The notes below the pieces were generated by a model. That model ran no database searches and was not told the origin of the DNA. It saw only the letters and a program-made list of their open reading frames with translations. Position numbers and translations under genes: made by a program. From a virus, in the IMG/VR virus record IMGVR_UViG_3300020810_000021, positions 1 through 30,781 of that record: a stretch of DNA of 30,781 nucleotides. The stretch is one strand, 5' to 3'. Positions 7,578 to 15,400 of this stretch are shown here, piece after piece. Positions within the stretch are counted from its first letter, which is position 1. Every line of letters starts with the position of its first letter.

Positions 7578-8353
7578 TGGCTAAGTTAACTTTACTTGAA
7601 ATGACACAAGACATCATGTCTGATATGGATTCAGATGAAATTAATAGTATTAATGATAGTGTTGAAGCATTACAAGTAGCTCAGATAATTAAGACAACTT
7701 ACTACAATATTATTGATGGTAAGGACTATGCTTTTTTATATGAATTGTTCCAGATGGATGCTAGTGGTACTGCTACACGCCCTACTCATATGTCATTACC
7801 AGAAGATGTTATAGACTTAAAATGGATTAAGTATAATTGTAGAACAAGTGTTTCAGATAAAAACTTATATCAATTAGTTGAATACAAGAGTCCTGAAGAC
7901 TTTATGTATATTTTAGATGGTAGAGATAGTAAAGCAACTAATGTTCAAGTAGTAGTTGATAGTACAGGAATTAATCTTAACATACTTACTGATAAAGCAC
8001 CACAATACTTTACGTCTTTTGATGATGTAACTCTAGTATTTGATTCACTAATTAATACTGTAGATACTACATTACAAAACAGTCAAACACAATGCTGGGG
8101 TAAGCGTTCTATAGCATTTACTTTATCAGATACTTTTACTCCTGACTTACCAGTACAGATGTTTACTTACTTACTGAATGAAGCAAAGTCTGCAGCATTC
8201 TTAACTCTTAAACAAATGGCTAATCAAAAAGCAGAGCAGATCTCTGTTAGTCAAAGAAGACGAATGAGTCAAGATGCCTTTAAGATTGAGAAAGGTATTA
8301 AGTATCCAAACTATGGTAGAAACAGAGCAACTAAAAGGACACCTAACTATTGA
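7577..8353 (+). CDS. Tail tubular protein A-like (gp11-like adaptor)
   Basis: A 258-residue protein in the slot of T7 gp11, which forms the ring joining portal to tail nozzle. The N-terminus is helical (LTLLEMTQDIMSDMDSDEIN), followed by SVEALQVAQIIKTTYYNIID and a beta-rich middle with LPEDVIDLKWIKYN, the usual layout of podovirus adaptor proteins. A C-terminal helical part (MFTYLLNEAKSAAFLTLKQM) and a basic tail follow. Its ATG overlaps the previous stop (TAATG) and its TGA overlaps a TTG start of the next small gene. Confidence 0.85.
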   Translation: MAKLTLLEMTQDIMSDMDSDEINSINDSVEALQVAQIIKTTYYNIIDGKDYAFLYELFQMDASGTATRPTHMSLPEDVIDLKWIKYNCRTSVSDKNLYQLVEYKSPEDFMYILDGRDSKATNVQVVVDSTGINLNILTDKAPQYFTSFDDVTLVFDSLINTVDTTLQNSQTQCWGKRSIAFTLSDTFTPDLPVQMFTYLLNEAKSAAFLTLKQMANQKAEQISVSQRRRMSQDAFKIEKGIKYPNYGRNRATKRTPNY

Positions 8354-8523
8354 GTTCATTAACAAGTAATACAGCTCCCTTTATTAAAGGGGATGTCTAT
8401 GGTGCAAAAAAGAAGAAGAAATTAAAAAGAGGTATATCTACAACAATGGATGGTACAAAGTTTAAGAATATACCAGGTAGTTTTAGTAAACAACTTAGAA
8501 CAAAAACAGGGAGAAAGAAGTAA
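8350..8523 (+). CDS. Lys-rich microprotein with TTG start, 57 aa
   Basis: An open frame from TTG (8350-8352), which overlaps the TGA of the adaptor gene, to a TAA that overlaps the next ATG (TAATG at 8521-8525). It encodes 57 residues beginning SSLTSNTAPFIKGDVYGAKK after the initiator, then a Lys run, GISTTMDGTKF and a basic tail. No ATG exists in frame before codon 33, so a TTG start is required. The seamless overlaps at both ends argue that it is a gene rather than a 170-base gap. The TMDG motif recurs in the next gene (STMDGNAY). Function is unknown. Confidence 0.6.
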   Translation: MSSLTSNTAPFIKGDVYGAKKKKKLKRGISTTMDGTKFKNIPGSFSKQLRTKTGRKK

Positions 8524-8966
8524 TGGCTATTAGAGAAGCAGTAAAAAAAATGCAACAACGTAGAAGAAAAACTACTTCTTTTAAAACAGACACAGTAAAA
8601 GTTGTTGCTGGTCCTCAACGAGGAGAAGGCTCTGCTAAAGATATTCCTAATACTGTAGATAAAAAGAATGCTCCCTCTTATATGAAAAAAACAACTAAAC
8701 CTTCTGCCAGTACAATGGATGGTAATGCTTATACTCCTACACAACTTAAACCTGTAGGTCCTGATATGGGTAAGGTTAATCGTAAAACTAAAGGTAATTC
8801 TGTTCCTGGTAGTGCAGCAGTTAAAAAGAAAGCTCCTGTTAATCCAGCATTAGTAAGTAAGAATACACCTTCAAGTGTAAATAGAATGGATAAAAAGAAA
8901 CCAAGTACTAAAAAGAAAAGTAGAGGTTTAGTAACAATGACTTCTATGCAAAATAAATATTTATAA
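8523..8966 (+). CDS. Lys-rich low-complexity virion-region protein
   Basis: A 147-residue, strongly basic protein rich in Lys, Pro, Ser and Thr, probably largely disordered. Distinct pieces are an N-terminal Arg cluster (KKMQQRRRK), STMDGNAYTPTQLKP in the middle and several KKK clusters at the C-terminus. It lies between the tail adaptor and tail nozzle genes. The basic character suggests DNA contact inside the virion or during packaging, but I do not recognise a family. It may share a motif with the preceding 57-aa protein, hinting at partial duplication. Confidence 0.75.
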   Translation: MAIREAVKKMQQRRRKTTSFKTDTVKVVAGPQRGEGSAKDIPNTVDKKNAPSYMKKTTKPSASTMDGNAYTPTQLKPVGPDMGKVNRKTKGNSVPGSAAVKKKAPVNPALVSKNTPSSVNRMDKKKPSTKKKSRGLVTMTSMQNKYL

Positions 8967-8980
8967 AAATAAGGATAAAC

Positions 8981-9259
8981 ATGACCAATGTTGCAAAGAG
9001 TTATAAAACAAATGGTACCATGGATTTACAAGCAGTAATTCAACCAGGTACATCACATTACGTATTACAATGGAGTGGAGGTGGAGAGATTCCTAAGTCA
9101 CTAGAAGGAAAGTTTACATCACTTTCATTTGTAGATACACAAGTAGCTACTTATGTTAATTCAAATAAACAAGAACCTAAGTTAGATGAAGCAGAGAAAG
9201 CTAGGGTAAGTTACGAGAAAAAACAGGCTAAGAAAGAAGCTATTACAATAGAGGAATAG
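8981..9259 (+). CDS. Small tail-region protein, 92 aa
   Basis: A 92-residue protein with an AAGGATAAAC ribosome binding site. The first two thirds look like a small beta domain (MDLQAVIQPGTSHYVLQWSG...SLSFVDTQVATYV); the last third is a charged Lys/Glu helix ending ITIEE. It lies between the Lys-rich protein and the tail nozzle gene, two bases before the latter. No family recognised; a minor structural or tail-assembly role is inferred from position only. Confidence 0.75.
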   Translation: MTNVAKSYKTNGTMDLQAVIQPGTSHYVLQWSGGGEIPKSLEGKFTSLSFVDTQVATYVNSNKQEPKLDEAEKARVSYEKKQAKKEAITIEE

Positions 9260-9260
9260 A

Positions 9261-11507
9261 ATGGCTCAGAAGGGTGAAAAGGCTTTTAGATCCTTTGTTA
9301 AAGGTCTAATTACTGAAGCAAATCAATTAACATTTCCAGAGAATGCTTCTATAGATGAAGCTAACTTTGTACTTAATCGTGATGGTTCACGATATAGACG
9401 TTTGGGTGTTGATTATGAATCAGACTATACCTTGACATCTACTGGCTTTACTGCTACTGATATAAAAGAAGGTAAACAATCATTTCATCAATGGGAAAGT
9501 CCTGGTGGAGATACGACAGTATCATTAGGTATTGTACGAGTTAATAATAAACTTTGGTTTATGGATTTGTTAACACCTTCTCCATCTTCTAATCTTAAGA
9601 ATAGTGGTGCTCCTATTACTATTGCAGGATTAGCTAATAGTAACATTGAAACATCAGTTATTAATAACAACTGTATTATTGTTTCTAAAGATTTAGCTAA
9701 ACCTGTTTTACTTAAGTATGAACCTACTACAGGTGCTGTAACTCAATCAGAGATTACTCTTGAAATTAGAGATATCTATGGTGTAGAAGATAACTTATTC
9801 TTAGATACTAGACCTACAACATTAAGCCCTGAACACAAATATAACTTGCGTAACCAAGGTTGGAACAAGAACATTGTTACTAGTACTGGTGCTGATGCGA
9901 TAACTTATACGTTTACAAAAATTGCACAATATCCTAGTAATGCAGATAACTGGACATTAGGTAAAATATCTAATACTGCTTCTGCTGATTATGAGAAGTA
10001 TGATCCAGATACTCTAGTTAAGAACTCCCAGTCTAACTATCAGATTGCTAAAGGCTCATTTATTATTGATGCTTTTAACAGAGGTACATCTAGGATGGCT
10101 AAGTCAGATGTTACTACTGGTTTACCTTTAGATCAAGAACAAGGTACAATTACTAGTGTTACTTCTTATGCACAACGATTATTTTATGCAGGTATAGATT
10201 CTACTATTTCTAATGGAGATGCAAGATCACCTAACTACTCTGGTTATATTTTCTTTTCAAAAGTTATTAGAAATGATAATGACTTAGGAACTTGTTACCA
10301 AGAAGCTGATCCTACTGATCCAGGTATTAATGATCTAATAGATACTGATGGTGGCTCCATACAGATACCTGAGATCACTCGTATTGTTAAAATTGTAGCT
10401 TCACAAGCATCTATACTAGTCTTTGCAGAAAATGGCATATGGGAGATCTATGGAGATACTGGAGGGTTTATTGCTACCTCTTTCCAAGCTTCTAAGATTT
10501 CTACTAATGGTGTATTTAATTCTAAAGCAATTGTTAATGTTAATGGTAACTTTATTTACTGGTCAAGAGCTGGTATATACTTACTTAAACCTGATACAGC
10601 TTCAGGACGATTTGCAGCAGAGTCTATATCATTGACCTCTATACAAAAGCTTTACTTAGAGATACCAGAAGCAGGTAAGAATAATGCTAGAGGTTTCTAT
10701 GATGAGAAAGAAAACAGAGTTAGATTTCTTTACAATGATAGTATAGGCTATGATACTCTAAACTATGTTAATAAATATAACAAAGAATTAATATATGATT
10801 TAACTTTAACTGCTTGGTATAAAAATGAAATATCTGATGTAATAGGAAGTTCTCCTTATGTAGCAGCCTATGTAGATATTCCAGGATACTCTGTAAATGA
10901 ACAAGAGGAGACTGTGGTTGCAGGAACAGATACTGTATTAGTAACATCTGGGGATACTGTAGTTGTAGATGATGATGTAGCTATTAGTAGATCTTCCCAA
11001 TTTAGTTTCTTAACTATAGATGATACATCTTTTACCTTGTCTGAATACAATGATAATACCTTTGTAGATTGGAAAACTAAAGATAGTGTTGGTGCTAACT
11101 TTAGTAGTTACTTAATTACAGGTTATGAATTGTTTGGTGACATCATGAGAGAAAAACAAATACCTTATGTTTTCTTTTACTTCCAAAGAACTGAAGATGG
11201 ATTTGTATTATCAGGAGATGATTTAGTATTTACTAATCAATCTGGTGCTCAAGTACAAGCTCAATGGGGTTGGGCAAACTCTGGTGCTAATGGTAAATGG
11301 GGTAATCCTTTCCAAGCCTATAAGATACTAAGAAACTATACTCCTTCAGGAGCAGGTAGCTTTGCTAGTGGAGACTCTATGGTAGTTACTAAGAATAAAC
11401 TACGAGGATCAGGTAAATGTTTAAGCCTTTATATCTATTCTGAATTTGGTAAGGATATGAGATTACTAGGATGGGGTCATCCAGTAACTATGTTAACAAC
11501 ACAATAA
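9261..11507 (+). CDS. Tail tubular protein B-like (gp12-like nozzle)
   Basis: A 748-residue protein in the position of T7 gp12, which forms the tail nozzle below the adaptor ring. The N-terminus has the recognisable FVKGLITEANQLTFPENAS (about residues 12-30) followed by DEANFVLNRDGSRYRRLGVD, a pattern of podovirus nozzle/stabilisation proteins. The remainder is beta-rich, consistent with the propeller and plug architecture. A Val/Thr/Asp-rich insert (TVVAGTDTVLVTSGDTVVVD, about residues 551-570) has a repeated T-V-V/L-V pattern. The acetyltransferase-like gene starts one base after its stop. Confidence 0.88.
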   Translation: MAQKGEKAFRSFVKGLITEANQLTFPENASIDEANFVLNRDGSRYRRLGVDYESDYTLTSTGFTATDIKEGKQSFHQWESPGGDTTVSLGIVRVNNKLWFMDLLTPSPSSNLKNSGAPITIAGLANSNIETSVINNNCIIVSKDLAKPVLLKYEPTTGAVTQSEITLEIRDIYGVEDNLFLDTRPTTLSPEHKYNLRNQGWNKNIVTSTGADAITYTFTKIAQYPSNADNWTLGKISNTASADYEKYDPDTLVKNSQSNYQIAKGSFIIDAFNRGTSRMAKSDVTTGLPLDQEQGTITSVTSYAQRLFYAGIDSTISNGDARSPNYSGYIFFSKVIRNDNDLGTCYQEADPTDPGINDLIDTDGGSIQIPEITRIVKIVASQASILVFAENGIWEIYGDTGGFIATSFQASKISTNGVFNSKAIVNVNGNFIYWSRAGIYLLKPDTASGRFAAESISLTSIQKLYLEIPEAGKNNARGFYDEKENRVRFLYNDSIGYDTLNYVNKYNKELIYDLTLTAWYKNEISDVIGSSPYVAAYVDIPGYSVNEQEETVVAGTDTVLVTSGDTVVVDDDVAISRSSQFSFLTIDDTSFTLSEYNDNTFVDWKTKDSVGANFSSYLITGYELFGDIMREKQIPYVFFYFQRTEDGFVLSGDDLVFTNQSGAQVQAQWGWANSGANGKWGNPFQAYKILRNYTPSGAGSFASGDSMVVTKNKLRGSGKCLSLYIYSEFGKDMRLLGWGHPVTMLTTQ

Positions 11508-11508
11508 T

Positions 11509-11814
11509 ATGGAAATACTGTACGAAGAAACAGATAATGGATTTATTGGAATATCCTGGAATGAAGCATTAAATAACTGGGAAATGCACATAGAGTGTCT
11601 TTCTTGGAGTCATACTAAGTTTAAAAGATACCTAAAAGGATTAGAAAAAGTTAAGACTATTCTTAGGGAACGAGGAATAGAACAAGTAATAGGTATCTGT
11701 GCTTCAAAGAAAGAGAGAAAGTTTAACATAGTCTTTGGAGCAAAAGCCGTGCCAAATGGTATAATACTTACAGAAGATGGATTATTAAATTATTTAACAG
11801 TACTGGAGATATAA
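11509..11814 (+). CDS. Degenerate acetyltransferase-like internal protein (gp13-position)
   Basis: A 101-residue protein between the tail nozzle and the first ejection protein, the slot of T7 gp13. Sequence such as WEMHIECLSWSHTKFKRYLK, a central helix, then KKERKFNIVFGAKAVPNGII resembles the C-terminal half of phage GNAT-like proteins found at this locus. The acetyl-CoA-binding R/Q-x-x-G-x-G/A motif is not visible and the length is short for a GNAT (usually about 140 or more). It may therefore have lost catalysis and kept a structural role. The fold assignment is tentative. Confidence 0.75.
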   Translation: MEILYEETDNGFIGISWNEALNNWEMHIECLSWSHTKFKRYLKGLEKVKTILRERGIEQVIGICASKKERKFNIVFGAKAVPNGIILTEDGLLNYLTVLEI

Positions 11815-11815
11815 C

Positions 11816-12412
11816 ATGGGTAAAGTAGTAAAAAAAGTAGCACCAATTGCAATTGGAATAGGATTAGGTATGGCAACAGGTGGATTTGGTACAGCAGCAA
11901 GTGGTGGACTATTTAGTGGTATATCTTTACCTACTGCATTGCAAGGGGCTGGTTTACTTACTTCTGTAGCAAGTCAGATTCAATCTCAAAAGTATGCAAA
12001 AAAACAATCAGGTTTTCAAAGAGAACAAGTAGAACAACAAAATAAAGCAGAAGAAGCTAGAAATAGGTACAATCAATTACTACAAAAAAGAAGTAGATTA
12101 GCTACCATTAGACAAGGACGTATTCAACAAGGGCAAATTGGAGGTAGTATGGGTGCATTAGGTGCTGGTGGTACATCTTCTTACACTGGTGCTGTTGGTG
12201 CTATTGGTTCACAAACCTCTGCTAACTTAGGTAATATTAATGTAGCTCAAGATGTAGGTAATCAAATTACTGGATTTAATGTAGCTGCTGCTAATGCAGG
12301 ATCACAAGCTAATACTGCAGCAAGTAAGAGTAACATGTGGTCTAGTGTTAGTACTCTAGGTGGTACTTTATTATCAGAAGGTCCTAAAATTGCCAATATT
12401 TTTACAAGCTAA
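11816..12412 (+). CDS. Internal virion protein, gp14-like
   Basis: A 198-residue protein with a glycine-rich, weakly hydrophobic N-terminus (IAIGIGLGMATGGFGTAASG, about residues 12-31), a Gln/Arg-rich central helix (about 60-105) and an Ala/Gly/Ser-rich C-terminus. This is the composition of the T7 gp14 class, the ejection protein that inserts in the outer membrane to start the DNA-translocation channel. Position after nozzle and gp13-like genes and before two large ejection proteins agrees. Confidence 0.82.
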   Translation: MGKVVKKVAPIAIGIGLGMATGGFGTAASGGLFSGISLPTALQGAGLLTSVASQIQSQKYAKKQSGFQREQVEQQNKAEEARNRYNQLLQKRSRLATIRQGRIQQGQIGGSMGALGAGGTSSYTGAVGAIGSQTSANLGNINVAQDVGNQITGFNVAAANAGSQANTAASKSNMWSSVSTLGGTLLSEGPKIANIFTS

Positions 12413-12420
12413 GGATATAA

Positions 12421-15400
12421 ATGTCTGAAACAATGTTAAATAATGGTGCTCCTTTTTCTGATTATCAGGATCCAATTACTATTCCTACATCTACACAAGA
12501 TGATGTTTTTTATGCAACTCTTTTAGATGACTCAGATTCTCAAGATCCTGTAGAAAACTATAAAAGAATTAAACAAGAACAAGAAGAGTTAGGTTATTCT
12601 ATTACTATAGAAAAAGCTAGAGAAGCTTGGAAACAAGAACAAGACTTTACTAATAGAGAAACTATTGTTTCTATTATTGATGATCCTACTTTAGATAAGC
12701 AAAGTAAAAAAACTATTCTTGATGATTATTTAAAAACATCTACTATTTCTGATGATATAAAAGATAAAGTTATTTTTAATATGACGAATAATTATATCTT
12801 AGAAAATGGATTAGAGAATGATGATCAAGCTATTGAACAAGTAGATTTAATTGTTAGCAAACTTAAGTATAATCAATACAAAGAAAGAATGCTAGAAAAT
12901 GTTAAAGTATCTGGAGAAAATACAGCTACTGTAACAGAACAAGAAGCAGCTAATAAAGCATTGACTGTAGCTCAGAAATTAGAACGTGGTCTTGAGTTAG
13001 ACTCTTCTGCTGGTTATAGTACAGAAGCAGAGTTAGTATGGTTCTATGATATGCTTATAGGAAAAACGGCTAATTATTTACAGACATTTTTTCAAACATT
13101 ATCTCAAGCTACAATAACACCTCAAGAAATCATAGGTAAAGAAACATTACGTAAACTTTTTCCTTCAGAACAATTAGTACAAGCAGGCATAGATGTAGGT
13201 TATAATACTAAGTCATTAACAGAACTACGTACTGAAATAACTGCACGTAATGAACAAAGTTGGACAGCAACATGGAGAGATTCTGTAGCTGATGCATTAG
13301 AAGAAATGGGGTACTCTCAAGAATTAATTCATAATACTATAGCTGGTACAGTTTTTGCTAAACTTGGAGAAGCTTTTGAATACCTAGGAAATACTTTAAG
13401 TCCTAATGATCCTCAAGCTATTATTATGCCGTTAGAAGCAATCCTATTTGGATTACCTTTGTTTGGTAAGTCTAAGGGTAAAGGTACCGAGATAGTAACG
13501 GAAACAACTACAGGTCCTCAACCAAAAAGAAAAGCTACTGAGTCTCAAAAAGCTGCAGTTAGAGCAGAAAATCAACGACAAGCCCAGCGATCTAAAGTAA
13601 AGGCAAGTGCTACTGTTAGTGCTAAAGAAAATTCTCCTGTATCTACATTACATCAAGCTAATAGAAAAGCAGGTAGTGATTTAGTTGAAGGTATTATTCA
13701 AGATAAAACAGGACGACTAGGTGAGGTATCTGGATTAACTAGACCTCAACTTATACATTATTTAACAGATCCTAACAGTAATATTATTAAATCTACACAG
13801 TTTGGTTTTAGTACAGATATTTCTAGGGTAACTCAAATGGAGTTGCAAGCTGCTAGAGATAGGCAATCACTTATAGAGAACCCTAACTTAGCAGATACTC
13901 CTGCACTTAAAGAACTTTTAGATGAGGTAGTAATAACACTCAATGGTATTATTCCTACAGTACCTATGATTGTATCAAATACTTTCTCTACTTTTGTACG
14001 TACTCCTACTGGAGTAAGACTTAGTATTCCTTTTATAAAGAATCCTGGTGAGTTTTATAGAGCAAACGAAATAGTACCTGCATTTGATCAGGCATTAACA
14101 AGTATTAAAGACAACTTCCTAGATGCTGAAGGTGCTGTTAGACCTGGCGAATTAGTTATACAAGAGTTAGATAGTATTAATAATGTAGTTAATGAGTTTA
14201 CTCCAGATACTCTTACTTTTAATCTAAACCCTGCAGGTGATTATGTAGTTGTTTGGAGACCTGATGGTGATCTATATGATGCTGTCTCAGATTCTTTTGG
14301 TAATAAACCTTCTGATCGTTTTCCTACAAATAACATAACAGACAAAACACAACGATTCTTGTATGATTCAGAAGTTTCTGCATCTAGTACAGGATTAATT
14401 AATCAATTGTTTACCTATGGTAGGTATGATAAAGCACTAGAAAAACGTGTATATCAAGATCAATTAAATAAAAATGCTTACTTTAAACAACAAGAAAGAC
14501 AATTACAACTATCTATTAAGAAAAGTTTAAATAAAAAACAACAAAATGAATTAGCTAAACTTCTAGCTTATCAAGATAACAATGGATTAAATCAATTATC
14601 TCCAAAGCAGATTAGTAATGCTTTAGGATATGTTCCAGAACTAACTGAAGTAAATAAACTACAAGAAGCACTAACAGTTTACCGAATCTTTGATAACTCT
14701 AAGTATCAAGCAGACAATGTTACCTATAGTAATATGTTAGTAGAAGCAGGATATGATAAGTCATTCTATATTGAACCACAGCGATCTCCTGAAGGTATTA
14801 AAAATACAGAAGTTATGCCTGTTAAAGCAGAGTTTGTTGTAGAAGCTCAAGATCCTTTAGTGTTTACAGAAGCAGGTGAGGTACTATCTTATCAAATATG
14901 GGATTTCACAGCTCAGAAAGCGATTCTGTGGGAACCAGAGGTAGGTTTTAATAAGACTCATTATGTTATAGGCAAAGATAAAATGCCTAATCAACAAGTA
15001 TATAGATTAGCACGTAACTTTAATGATCCTATTACTGGTGATATTTATCAATATGGTACATTTAGTACACTAAAACCACAGCCATTACCTAATGATGTAT
15101 TACCTAGACGACCAGGACACGTGCCTAAAATGCACGAAGAAACCTATGCTATAATGTCATTACCTTTACGATTTAAAATTAATGGTAGAGAGCTAGACTT
15201 TACTCAAGGTAAATATGCAGATGTAGGCAATAAACGTATTCTTGATACAACAGGAAAACTTCTTACTGACATACAAAGTTTAACTAGAGCTGAGGTAATG
15301 CAAAAGTTAATGCCTTTTGCTTCTACTGTTGCTATGAGAAACTCTAAAGCTAAAGCTTATAGATGGTCTAGGGAAAATATCTTTGGTAATCCTAATAACT

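Noticed and set aside
11758-11765. TGGTATAAT as an internal promoter upstream of the ejection genes
   Set aside because: No acceptable -35 hexamer at 16-18 bases upstream; it is within the acetyltransferase-like coding sequence.
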